Positions 43,776-52,363 of a stretch of DNA of 64,000 nt are shown piece after piece. Positions within the stretch are counted from its first letter, which is position 1. Each line of letters starts with the position of its first letter. The notes under the pieces are model-generated. The model saw nothing but the letters and a program-made list of their open reading frames with translations, made no database searches and was not told where the DNA came from. Source of the stretch: Leptospiraceae bacterium (lineage in GTDB: Bacteria; Spirochaetota; Leptospiria; Leptospirales; Leptospiraceae); NCBI GenBank assembly GCA_024233835.1, contig JACKPC010000001.1, forward strand, positions 1,302,001 through 1,366,000, read 5' to 3'. The translations under genes were made by a program, and so were the position numbers.

Positions 43776-44394
43776 TCTGTATAAACTCTTTGATAAGATT
43801 CCTATCTTTCTTTCCGGGGAGTGATTCTACTCCTGAAGCTACGTCAACACCAAAGGGTTTAACTTTTTGGATAGCTTCTCTTACATTACCCGGATTTAGA
43901 CCGCCGGCCAGGAAGTATTTTCTTTGAATACCTCTCAGTAAATCCCAATTAAAAGTTTCACCGGTGCCACCACCCGCATCTTTACTGTAGCTATCCAGAA
44001 TCATGTATTCATTTGTAAATAACTCTATGTCCTCTACAATGAAATCATCCTTTACCTGAAATTGAGGAAGAAGCGGAATTCCAAAGCTTCCTAAAAAAAG
44101 GGGGAGTTCAAAGGATTCCTGAACAACATATTGAACATAGTCAAAGGAAAATTCGGAGAGAATGCTGGTAATTTCCTCTTCTGAATTTTTGTAAAAAAGA
44201 GCCACTAACTTCGCAGACCTTTCTTCTAAACCGGTAAAGATAGAAAAGATTTCGGATAAGTTATCGGGTTCAATTTTGCGCTTACTAAAGGGAGAGAAAT
44301 TAAAGCCAATGAAATCAGCTCCATATTCGAGGCAGGCCATGGCTATATCCGGGTCTTTTACGCCGCAGATCTTTACCTTAGTGTTCTGTTCCAT
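43762..44394 (-). CDS. trpF: phosphoribosylanthranilate isomerase
   Basis: A 210-residue TIM-barrel enzyme of tryptophan synthesis. The catalytic Cys is in VKICGVKDPDIAMACLEYGADFIGFNF and the Asp in LDSYSKDAGGGTGETFNW. The phosphate site is in FLAGGLNPGNV and GVDVASGVESLPGKKD. It is the first gene of a run reaching modC. No trp attenuator or other trp gene is visible in the 88 bases between it and the glutamine synthetase stop. Confidence 0.93.
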   Translation of the reverse strand: MEQNTKVKICGVKDPDIAMACLEYGADFIGFNFSPFSKRKIEPDNLSEIFSIFTGLEERSAKLVALFYKNSEEEITSILSEFSFDYVQYVVQESFELPLFLGSFGIPLLPQFQVKDDFIVEDIELFTNEYMILDSYSKDAGGGTGETFNWDLLRGIQRKYFLAGGLNPGNVREAIQKVKPFGVDVASGVESLPGKKDRNLIKEFIQNAKK

Positions 44395-44482
44395 ACCTCT
44401 GAACAGATTTTTATATCAGGTTTTTTTGAAAATAGATTTTTAGAAAGGAAGGTGGCGTACACCACCTTCTGAGGATTGTTTT

Positions 44483-46669
44483 TTACACGATGAAAAGCAT
44501 TTCCGAATAAGTAGGGAGAGGCCAGAGAGCTGTATCTACCAGGAGTTCGAGTTCATCGGCTATCTCTCTTGCTGTGTTCATAGCAGGGATGATCTTATCT
44601 TTGCAATAAGTAGCATGTTTCAGAACATCATCACTACTATCTTCGTGAGCGAGAATTTTATTTAGCTCGTCTAATTTCAACTTGAGCTTGCTGGTTTTCA
44701 GGCTAACTTCTTTTAAGAGTTCAATTTGAGGTGCCAGATCTGCATCCGAAAGAACAGATTTAGAAGCATTGATACTATCAGCGAGGTCTTTTTGATACTT
44801 GATACAGGCAGGAAGAATCTTAGTCTTTCCTATATCATGAGTAGCAATTCCTTCTCTTACGATAGACTTGTTGTAGTCTTCGAGGATAATATTATAGCGG
44901 CTTTCCACTTCACGAGCAGAAAGAACACTGTATCTACCAAAAAGGTTTACAATTCTATCTTCTTTTAGAACAGGAAGGGCATCTACGAGAGTTTTTAAAT
45001 TAGGAAGACCTCTTTTAGCTGCTTCTTTTTGCCATTCTTCTGTATAGTTATCCCCGTTGAAGATGATTTTCTTGTGCTTCTTGATTTCATCAGCCAGAAC
45101 AACCTCTACAGCTTTCTCAAGTGTCTTACCGGAAGACATTTCTTTTTCGATAGCGGTTGCCATGAGATCCAGTGTATAAGCTACAGCTGTATTCAGGGCA
45201 AGGTTCGGACCGCCAATAGAAAGAGAAGAAGGAACTGCACGGAATTCAAACTTATTACCGGTAAAAGCAAAAGGAGAGGTTCTATTCCTGTCAGTAGTAT
45301 CCTTGGGTAAAGAAGGAATTGTAGAAACTCCAACCTGCATGAAGCTTCCTTTTTTAGAAGACTTGGCTCCACCTGCTTCCGCAATTTGCTCGATGATGTC
45401 GTTAAGCTGGTCTCCTAAGAAAACAGAAAGGATGGCCGGAGGAGCTTCGTTTGCACCGAGGCGGTGGTCGTTACCGGGGTTAGAAATCGATACACGGAGT
45501 AAATCACCAAACATGTCTACAGCTTTAATGGTCGCTACAAGAAATACGAGGAATTGAGCGTTTTCGTGGGGATTATCACCTGGCTCTAAAAGGTTATGTC
45601 CGTCAGTAGTAGCCATTGACCAGTTATTGTGTTTTCCACTACCGTTTACCCCTTTGAAAGGCTTTTCATGGAGAAGGCAGGCCAGACCGTGCTTATTTGC
45701 TACTTTTTTCAGGATATCCATTACTAACTGGTTATGGTCCATAGCTACGTTAGTAGTGGTAAAAATCGGAGCAATTTCGTACTGAGCGGGTGCTACTTCA
45801 TTGTGTCTGGTTTTAACTGTTACACCTAAGGCCCAGAGTTCAGATTCTACATCTTCCATATATTCCTGGATTCTATCTTTGATAGAACCAAAGTAATGGT
45901 CTTCAGATTCCTGTCCTTTAATCGGTCTTGCACCGTATAGAGTTCTTCCGGTTGCAATCAAGTCCGGTCTTAAATTGTAGAAATTCTTATCGATTAAGAA
46001 ATATTCCTGCTCGGGTCCTACTGTGGTTACTACACGAGGGCTGGTTGTATTTCCAAAAAGCTTCAGGATACGAAGAGCCTGTTGAGATAGAGCATCAATA
46101 GAACGAAGAAGAGGAGTCTTCTTGTCAAGAGCTTCTCCAGTATATGAGCAGAATGCTGTAGGAATAACCAGTGTAGTGCCTCTTATAAAGGCAGGTGAGG
46201 TACAATCCCAGGCGGTATAACCTCTTGCTTCGAATGTTGCCCGAATTCCTCCGGAAGGAAAAGAAGAAGCATCCGGTTCGCCTTTAATTAATTGATCTCC
46301 ACCAAAATCCATAATCACCTTACCACTTCCGGTAGGGTTAATAAAAGAATCGTGTTTTTCAGCAGTAAGGCCTGTTAATGGATGAAACCAGTGGGTATAG
46401 TGGGTAGCTCCATGCTCAATTGCCCAGTCTTTCATGGCAGTAGCGACAACATCAGCTACTTCCGCTTCCAGGGGTAAACCCAGGTCTATGGTCTTTTTCA
46501 AAGACTTATAGATATTCTTGGGCAGGCGCTCTCTCATTACTACATCATTAAATACCTTACTACCAAACAGTTCCGTAACAGGAATTTCTGTGTAATCAAT
46601 CTCCGCTTCCCTTACTTCAGTGTTTGTGATGATTGAAATAGCTTCCTGTCTTGCTGTAATTTGCTCCAT
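44483..46669 (-). CDS. glnN: type III glutamine synthetase
   Basis: A 728-residue GSIII, the large form found in Bacteroidetes, cyanobacteria and some spirochaetes. Features include the N-terminal FGSKVFNDVVMRERLP, HWFHPLTGLTAEKHDSF, GPEQEYFLID, EKPFKGVNGSGKHNNWS and NPGNDHRLGANEAPPAILS. It assimilates ammonia into glutamine using ATP. AAGGAAGAAGG precedes the ATG. The leader contains a small hairpin (CCATC/GATGG) and a 12-bp palindrome further upstream, both possible control elements. Confidence 0.95.
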   Translation of the reverse strand: MEQITARQEAISIITNTEVREAEIDYTEIPVTELFGSKVFNDVVMRERLPKNIYKSLKKTIDLGLPLEAEVADVVATAMKDWAIEHGATHYTHWFHPLTGLTAEKHDSFINPTGSGKVIMDFGGDQLIKGEPDASSFPSGGIRATFEARGYTAWDCTSPAFIRGTTLVIPTAFCSYTGEALDKKTPLLRSIDALSQQALRILKLFGNTTSPRVVTTVGPEQEYFLIDKNFYNLRPDLIATGRTLYGARPIKGQESEDHYFGSIKDRIQEYMEDVESELWALGVTVKTRHNEVAPAQYEIAPIFTTTNVAMDHNQLVMDILKKVANKHGLACLLHEKPFKGVNGSGKHNNWSMATTDGHNLLEPGDNPHENAQFLVFLVATIKAVDMFGDLLRVSISNPGNDHRLGANEAPPAILSVFLGDQLNDIIEQIAEAGGAKSSKKGSFMQVGVSTIPSLPKDTTDRNRTSPFAFTGNKFEFRAVPSSLSIGGPNLALNTAVAYTLDLMATAIEKEMSSGKTLEKAVEVVLADEIKKHKKIIFNGDNYTEEWQKEAAKRGLPNLKTLVDALPVLKEDRIVNLFGRYSVLSAREVESRYNIILEDYNKSIVREGIATHDIGKTKILPACIKYQKDLADSINASKSVLSDADLAPQIELLKEVSLKTSKLKLKLDELNKILAHEDSSDDVLKHATYCKDKIIPAMNTAREIADELELLVDTALWPLPTYSEMLFIV

Positions 46670-46768
46670 ATTGTTTCCTTCTTCCTTATTAAAACTTCTA
46701 TATACCCCATCTTTTTTTGATGGCTTATATTTTCAATCAACCGGATCCAAAATGTCCGATTTTCTTTT

Positions 46769-46780
46769 CTAATATATTAG
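46769..46780. promoter_or_regulatory. 12-bp palindrome upstream of glnN
   Basis: CTAATATATTAG is a perfect palindrome about 100 bases before the glutamine synthetase start, in the gap after the HTH-protein gene. It could bind a dimeric regulator; in AT-rich DNA chance is also possible. Confidence 0.3.
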
Positions 46781-46795
46781 CAATAACCATGCCAA

Positions 46796-47323
46796 TTATT
46801 TTTCAAGCTCAAGTAATTCTGCTTTTAAGCCTTTTTCAGCTCGCTTTATAAGTGGAATAATTGATTTTACACTTACCTTTTTTTTTGTAGCGGTTAAAAT
46901 CCTTTCGGATAGCTTAATTTTACGACGGATGTGGTTAATAGCTGGTAGAGTAGTCTGAAAATACTTTGCCAGCTCATGATCAGACATAGAAGAATTTTTA
47001 CTTAAGAAGTCTTTAAGCATTTCATCCGTCCAAATAAGGTTCGCTGCACCTTTTTCGCGAAAATCAAATTTCTTTAACCTTTCCACCTGCCTTTCCGAAC
47101 TTCCCTTACTTTTCTTTTTTTTCCAGTAGGGATGCCTGTTTCTTGCATACTGAATATCTTCTATTGTATATCCTGTTTTTTCTAACCATTCCCTTGTAAT
47201 TTTCGCCCTCATCCCCCGACTTAAGCGGGATTGAATGGTTTTATCGATGTATTTATCCGGAGTTTTAGCAGAAAATAGCTTCTTCTTCTCGGCTTTATAT
47301 TCCGATTCCGTTAATTCTTGCAT
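46796..47323 (-). CDS. basic protein with a helix-turn-helix-like segment
   Basis: A 175-residue lysine-rich protein. Residues ~115-150 (SMSDHELAKYFQTTLPAINHIRRKIKL) look like a helix-turn-helix. A basic tract (PYWKKKKSKGSSERQ) near 75-90 and the long basic N-terminus fit nucleic-acid binding. I do not recognise the family. It lies just upstream of glnN on the same strand, separated by 126 bases, and could regulate it, but nothing proves this. Confidence 0.6.
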   Translation of the reverse strand: MQELTESEYKAEKKKLFSAKTPDKYIDKTIQSRLSRGMRAKITREWLEKTGYTIEDIQYARNRHPYWKKKKSKGSSERQVERLKKFDFREKGAANLIWTDEMLKDFLSKNSSMSDHELAKYFQTTLPAINHIRRKIKLSERILTATKKKVSVKSIIPLIKRAEKGLKAELLELEK

Positions 47324-47342
47324 CTGGCAACCTCATAGTATT

Positions 47343-48368
47343 TTACTCCGAGAATTGCTTTCTTTTCGTTATGCGCATTTTCAGCTCAATAAAAGCAACA
47401 TTCTCGGTTTTTTCTATCTGTAAATAGAAAAAAGGATTGTTTCCTTTGGATTGGAAGGTTGCAAGTTGATCCGGGAGAGCCTTCCCGGAGGGGATAATGT
47501 GGTTAACTTTGCTTATAGCAGACTGTTCTTTCAGGAGGTTATTATTTCCTACCACAAATTCTTTTAGCATAAGAACCTTTTTTTGAGCGTCCAAAAGTTT
47601 CAAAGACTTTATTTGAAACTTAACTCCATCCTGGTGCAGGGGTTCAAATCGTATTGAACTTACCTGTAGGGGAGCCGGAAGTGCAAAAGTGTAATCATGC
47701 CAGTTTGAATCAATAAGGAGGGCCTGTTGTATCCTGTTTTCTGTTCCCGGATTTTCAGTCAGAGGGAATTTTTCATTAAAATAATACAGGTTTACAGTAT
47801 CTGCTTGAATCCTGTATTTCAAATAGGTTTTAGCAGGAATGTATAGGCCCATTCCGAGAATTAACAACGCGAGAATAGAATGTAAGGTAAGTCTTTTTTT
47901 ATAATCATCTATAGGAGTATGAAGTTCTTCGTTTTTTAACTTTTTAAGTATTTTTTCTTCATAGTATAAAATCTGAGAAAGAAAAGTTTCGAAGGTTTCA
48001 GCTTCTTCTCCGCTGGGAGGAGAGTCTCCACTAAGCTTTTGAAACTGAATTTCATTATCTTCTATAAGTTGGGTTAACTTCGTATCTTTTATTTTATTTT
48101 TACAGGTTTCCCTTTCCATGAGAGACCGGATGGGAGCTTCATCTTCTAAAAAAAGTCCGATGTTCAAGACATCGAGAGCCAGTTTTCCTGAAAGGATAGT
48201 GGAATCTTCGTATTTAGAATTGCTATTTAGAATCTCTATAGATTCCAACCTTGAATAAGCATTTTCAATTTTTTGATAAAGAGTCTCTCGCTTTTGTAAA
48301 GCCCTGGTTTCTTCCTCAGAAAGCTGGGGTTTCTTGTAAGAAAATTTTAGTAATTCTTTCCAGTTCAT
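47343..48368 (-). CDS. single-pass membrane protein of unknown function
   Basis: A 341-residue protein. Residues 1-~160 are helical and charged, with coiled-coil-like stretches (LYQKIENAYSRLESIEIL). One membrane segment is at ~168-185 (LHSILALLILGMGLYIPA). The C-terminal ~150 residues, presumably periplasmic, form a beta-rich domain. I do not recognise the family. It begins seven bases after the DinB-like gene and sits in a four-gene minus-strand group. Confidence 0.65.
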   Translation of the reverse strand: MNWKELLKFSYKKPQLSEEETRALQKRETLYQKIENAYSRLESIEILNSNSKYEDSTILSGKLALDVLNIGLFLEDEAPIRSLMERETCKNKIKDTKLTQLIEDNEIQFQKLSGDSPPSGEEAETFETFLSQILYYEEKILKKLKNEELHTPIDDYKKRLTLHSILALLILGMGLYIPAKTYLKYRIQADTVNLYYFNEKFPLTENPGTENRIQQALLIDSNWHDYTFALPAPLQVSSIRFEPLHQDGVKFQIKSLKLLDAQKKVLMLKEFVVGNNNLLKEQSAISKVNHIIPSGKALPDQLATFQSKGNNPFFYLQIEKTENVAFIELKMRITKRKQFSE

Positions 48369-48375
48369 CTCAGGG

Positions 48376-48924
48376 CTAAGATTCCTTTTTCTTTCTTACA
48401 TTGTCCACATGGCGGGTAATGTGATACATGGTAAAGAAAAGCATTTCCCGTATAGAAATGAGACCGAGTATGGGATGCGGTAGCCTGTATTTGTCCAATT
48501 CTTCCTCTTTCCAGGTTTTTAAAGACGGATCAAAATCATGGCCGATCTTTTCCCAGTGGTCTATCATTCGTTTTCTGCCTACACTTTCGCCGGGGTACCC
48601 GGGTGAGAAAACGCCGGCTCCTGCACCTTTTTCCAGTTTATCAATATAAGTATTTCGGATTTCGGCATAATCACGAGAACTATTACCTCCACTACCAAAA
48701 ACCAGCAAGCCGATGCGGGGTAAACGAAGGGCTATAGGAATAATGGAAGTCGACTTGGAAAGGTGCTCCAGATTTTGAGCCGGAGACCAACCAAAATCGG
48801 GCTTTACGAAGAAATCTTCATCCTGAAACGAGGTGAAAAGATCTTCTGCTTCCTGAAATAATTGCTTTAAAGCAAATATTATCTGACTTTTGAAATAAAC
48901 TTTTTCGAGTTCGGCCTGCTCCAA
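48376..48924 (-). CDS. DinB/YfiT-family protein
   Basis: A 182-residue four-helix-bundle protein. The typical FGWSPAQNLEHLSKS with a metal-binding His, the two later histidines in MYHITRHVDNV, and REMLFFTMYH support a DinB-like metal site. The family includes thiol S-transferases and stress proteins; the substrate is unknown. AGGAGG precedes the start. Confidence 0.75.
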   Translation of the reverse strand: MEQAELEKVYFKSQIIFALKQLFQEAEDLFTSFQDEDFFVKPDFGWSPAQNLEHLSKSTSIIPIALRLPRIGLLVFGSGGNSSRDYAEIRNTYIDKLEKGAGAGVFSPGYPGESVGRKRMIDHWEKIGHDFDPSLKTWKEEELDKYRLPHPILGLISIREMLFFTMYHITRHVDNVRKKKES

Positions 48925-48935
48925 GCCAGAACCTC

Positions 48936-49973
48936 CTAATATTTAGCGGATACTATATCAAATTCATTGGCGGCTTTATATTTCAAGACAATTTCACTAT
49001 CTTCTAACTGAATAAAGATCTGATTATCTTTGATATGATAAATACCCACCTCGGTATAATCCCTATCATTACGGCTGGGATAATAAAATACTTTATTTTT
49101 GTATAAGGAAATTACATTACTACCGTATTTTATACGTAAATTTGTAGTATAGGTATTGTTCAAGGTATTTTCTATGAGATTCAAAGGAAAATTATCTTTA
49201 GGTTCCGAACCAACGAGATATTCTCCTAAAGCATAACCATTTACTTCCTTGATATAATACCAGTTTGCGTACGTTCCACTCAATTTGATGACTTTTTTCG
49301 TCATTTTCACTGTAAGTTTTGTTCCGAAAGGAAGCAAGGTAACTGTTTGAGAGGTGAAAGTAGGTTCTCGCTTTATTGCAAGTCCTGTTTTATGAACGAC
49401 AAACTTTTCAATAAAAGCCACTCCTTCCGGGAACATTTCCGGATCGTCCTTGGGCTCCGGTACAACATGAGAACTGGCACTGGCTACTTCAGGTTTGGAT
49501 TCGGGCACTTTTTCATTTTTTTCGACTTTGGGAGGAGTTTTCCCCTGGGTAGTGTAGGTGGCTCCACGCGAAATGTCTTTCCAGACACCTTTTAAATCAA
49601 AAAGATAAATAAAACCGGCTAAAAGGGTAAAACTTAAGGCCACATAACGAACCGGCCTGGATTTCTGGTAATAGGTTAAAAACGTACTGGTAATTTTCTT
49701 TTTTAGCCTGTAGGATTCAATTTCATCCGACAGACCTTCTCGGTTCCAGTATTTTAGACAAATATCCCGGTAGTTGATGTATTCTTTGAGCTTGTCTTCG
49801 TAAAGGCGCTTTAAAACCGGGTCCTGGGTGGAATCCGGATGGTTATCTTTTACCTTGGTGTTAAACGAAGAGCGTATAGCTTTCTCGTTAGATTCTCCTA
49901 CAACAAGGGCCAAACCTTCAAAACTATTAATAATTTCTTCTAATTGGCTATCCGTTAATTTTTCCGTATTCAT
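48936..49973 (-). CDS. membrane-anchored J-domain-like protein with extracytoplasmic SH3 domain
   Basis: 345 residues from the ATG at 49973, chosen because AGGTGGG lies seven bases upstream; an in-frame ATG at 50045 lacks a site. Residues ~15-75 look like a J-domain: NEKAIRSSFNTKVKDNHPDS with the HPD motif, then EDKLKEYINYRDICLKYW. One membrane segment is at ~110-126. A Lys/Pro/Glu-rich linker follows, then a bacterial SH3 domain (TGLAIKREPTFTSQTVTLLPFGTKL, ANWYYIKEVNGYALGEYL). The combination suggests a DnaK-related or envelope-linking role, which is inference. Confidence 0.65.
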   Translation of the reverse strand: MNTEKLTDSQLEEIINSFEGLALVVGESNEKAIRSSFNTKVKDNHPDSTQDPVLKRLYEDKLKEYINYRDICLKYWNREGLSDEIESYRLKKKITSTFLTYYQKSRPVRYVALSFTLLAGFIYLFDLKGVWKDISRGATYTTQGKTPPKVEKNEKVPESKPEVASASSHVVPEPKDDPEMFPEGVAFIEKFVVHKTGLAIKREPTFTSQTVTLLPFGTKLTVKMTKKVIKLSGTYANWYYIKEVNGYALGEYLVGSEPKDNFPLNLIENTLNNTYTTNLRIKYGSNVISLYKNKVFYYPSRNDRDYTEVGIYHIKDNQIFIQLEDSEIVLKYKAANEFDIVSAKY

Positions 49974-50263
49974 AATCCCACCTCGGTACAAGCCCAAGGG
50001 AAAGTATTTTTTTTGTCCCTTAATAGGCAATAAAAATTTTCTCATTCAACCTTCACTTATTATACACCTATTTTAAAAAAAAGCACGTACTTTTTATCTT
50101 TGCTTCCGGTTCTGCTCTAAAAATAAGCATATTTTGAGTCTGTCAAAAAGACCGGATGTTTTCTTATTCTTTAATATCGGAAATAAATTTTTTATTCGGG
50201 GAATTTTATTCCGGAAAGCAATTTACGGGTAAGAACTGTAATAAATGCTGAGTAGTGTAAAAC

Positions 50264-51271
50264 TTAGCGCATATTCTTCAAACTGAAGAATTCCTCTACA
50301 AGAGAAATATCCCTACTGGCTTCTATAAACTCTAAAATAGATTCTTTTGCATCGTCGAGATGGAGTATTCTCAATTTCTTCATTAGAACCTGCTTTTTCT
50401 TTTCTCCTTTTTCTTTTAAAGGAATCTCTCCTATTTCCGGGTACAAAGATTTATAGACCCTTCCGTCGTGAAAAAAATAATCGATACGAAATAGACTTTT
50501 CTCTTTCGGACGAATCGCGGCTACAAGTCGCCGGTAGGTAAATTTATAATTCAGTATATAAGGAGATTCTTCTATTAGACCTTTTGAAGGTTTTGTTTCG
50601 AAAATGGAAAACGGATCTCCCTTTTCTGCTGCTTTCAGGGGATTCTTCCCTTTTAGTTTGTCAGAAAAATACGGATAGATTCCTAAAAGCAAATGTTTTT
50701 GATAAGACTGTTCTTCTTCTATCGTTTCTACAGGGTCTAAACGATAGTCCCATTTTTCAACATTCTCGTAGTCAAATTCTTCTCGCCTTACTTCCTTATA
50801 GTGTTTGCGAAAGGAGAAATAACTTAAATCCAGATAGGAGAAGAAAGAACCCGGAAAAGTCTGCATCTTTTCTTCTTCCCTGATTTCCTGTAAAGACCCT
50901 GAATCTGTATTATATAAATAGATACGATTTTTAGAGTCAATAAAGAGTTTACGTTTGACTTTTTTTGTCACATCTTCCCAGATATAAAATAGCTCACCCG
51001 CATTGGCTTCTCTCTTTTTCGCATTTACGAAGAGATGAATGATTTTTTCCTCTTTGTTGATATAGGTATCTCGCATAGTTAATGTAGAGGGAGCATCCGG
51101 TCGAACCGGGATAGGTTTCGCTTCCCTCAGATAGTGCCTGAGTTTATAATAGCCGGCAGGAAGAGAAAAAGCCTTATCCATAAGTTCCGGGACATTCCAT
51201 TTTTCTTCAGACCGCAATTCGGTTATATAAGTATATAGCAGGATACTAAGAATCAGGTAAATTGTTCGCAT
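50264..51271 (-). CDS. exported protein, possibly LolA-like
   Basis: A 335-residue protein with a short signal (YLILSILLYTYITELRS). The mature sequence is beta-rich, with repeated aromatic and charged strands (GELFYIWEDVTKKVKRKLFIDSKN, YSFRKHYKEVRREEFDYENVEKWDYRL). This resembles outer-membrane lipoprotein-sorting (LolA/LppX-like) folds, where a Leptospira-type family is common. The match is weak and I give no firm function. The 218 bases upstream are AT-rich; a TTGACA on the minus strand (near 50145) has no good -10. Confidence 0.55.
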   Translation of the reverse strand: MRTIYLILSILLYTYITELRSEEKWNVPELMDKAFSLPAGYYKLRHYLREAKPIPVRPDAPSTLTMRDTYINKEEKIIHLFVNAKKREANAGELFYIWEDVTKKVKRKLFIDSKNRIYLYNTDSGSLQEIREEEKMQTFPGSFFSYLDLSYFSFRKHYKEVRREEFDYENVEKWDYRLDPVETIEEEQSYQKHLLLGIYPYFSDKLKGKNPLKAAEKGDPFSIFETKPSKGLIEESPYILNYKFTYRRLVAAIRPKEKSLFRIDYFFHDGRVYKSLYPEIGEIPLKEKGEKKKQVLMKKLRILHLDDAKESILEFIEASRDISLVEEFFSLKNMR

Positions 51272-51328
51272 GGCTTTCCTCTCAAATCTATTTTCATCCT
51301 ATTACAGTGTGATAAGAATACAAGCACT

Positions 51329-52351
51329 TTACTCCTTTAGCTGTACTGATAGAGGACAACGGATTAAAAAAGAATCAAAAATTTGAGCCAGGTAAAGTTT
51401 ATCTTTATAGATAAGGGCAGTACTGGCCGCAGAAATTTCCTTTCCGGAGTTGGCATACAGGATTTCCGGCTTTTGGGAACCGGGTCTCAGGATATGAACT
51501 ACAGAAGGAGAAATATTTTCTTTAGATTTTTTATGCGATAAAAATTCGGAGAAAGAAGGATGTGAAGTAAAAAGTAAGGACTTATCCTCGGTTTCTGTTA
51601 TATTATCTCCGGCTCCACCGAGCTCATACTCCTGCAATTCTTTTAGCTTGAGTTTGCCATCTATGCGTATTATCTTATACTTATATAGTTTTTTATCAAA
51701 CATGGCCGTGCGAAATAAAAATTCTTCGTCCTTTTCTTTAAGATAGTGAATCCCGTTTCCTCCTCCTACTGCGTTTTCGAGGAGAGTCCAGCTCTTTCCA
51801 TCAAAGTAGGCGATTCGACTTCGTTTTAAGCCGAATATTGCGTCTATGAGCATAGAAGATTCGCTTCTCGAGCTCTTATCGTTTGAAACGAAGATTTCTC
51901 CGGAAGGTAAAGCCACGAGTTCATTCGGACTAATGATTGAAGGATCTGTTATCTGTTTTATGTATTCAAGTTTCTTATCCTGTATTTTGAAAACTTCTAT
52001 CCTGTGATTCTCTTCTTCTTTTAGGGGTCTTGAAATTACGTAAAGCAATTCTTCTGTATCTTTTTTAACAAGGCTCATTCCCAGCGGTTTAAAACCAGGA
52101 GGGTAAGAAGAATTTAATATTGTAGGTCGGGGCATATCTTCGTTGAGATTTAATAGAAAAATCTTTCCATCTTCTTCGGGTTTTCTTCTATTATGACTGC
52201 TAATATATAAAAGTCCTTTTGCTTCGTTGAGGGCAAAGTCTTCCGGCCCGGGGATAGCATCGATACGGCTACAAGAAGGAAGCTTTTTTTCCTGAAATGA
52301 AGAGCAGGAGATAAAAAATAAAAAGAGTAAGATACTGAGTCGTTTAGTCAT
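51329..52351 (-). CDS. paraoxonase/SMP-30-like beta-propeller lipoprotein
   Basis: A 340-residue lipoprotein (FLFFISC, Cys16). The propeller blades show paraoxonase-like landmarks: PGPEDFALNEAKGLLYISSHNRR, ISPNELVALPSGEIFVSND, AVGGGNGIHYLKE and GGAGDNITETED. These supply the calcium-binding Asn, Asp and Glu positions. Arylesterase or lactonase activity is possible. It sits in a four-gene minus-strand group of exported proteins, 12 bases after the giant TPR lipoprotein gene. Confidence 0.7.
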   Translation of the reverse strand: MTKRLSILLFLFFISCSSFQEKKLPSCSRIDAIPGPEDFALNEAKGLLYISSHNRRKPEEDGKIFLLNLNEDMPRPTILNSSYPPGFKPLGMSLVKKDTEELLYVISRPLKEEENHRIEVFKIQDKKLEYIKQITDPSIISPNELVALPSGEIFVSNDKSSRSESSMLIDAIFGLKRSRIAYFDGKSWTLLENAVGGGNGIHYLKEKDEEFLFRTAMFDKKLYKYKIIRIDGKLKLKELQEYELGGAGDNITETEDKSLLFTSHPSFSEFLSHKKSKENISPSVVHILRPGSQKPEILYANSGKEISAASTALIYKDKLYLAQIFDSFLIRCPLSVQLKE

Positions 52352-52363
52352 TTTGAATATCCT

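Noticed and set aside
44395..44482. trp attenuator before trpF
   Set aside because: No Trp-rich leader or competing hairpins seen, and this gap is downstream of trpF's start only as leader; nothing supports attenuation.
46690..46730. sigma-54 promoter for glnN
   Set aside because: No GG-N10-GC pattern at the right spacing was found upstream of the glutamine synthetase gene.
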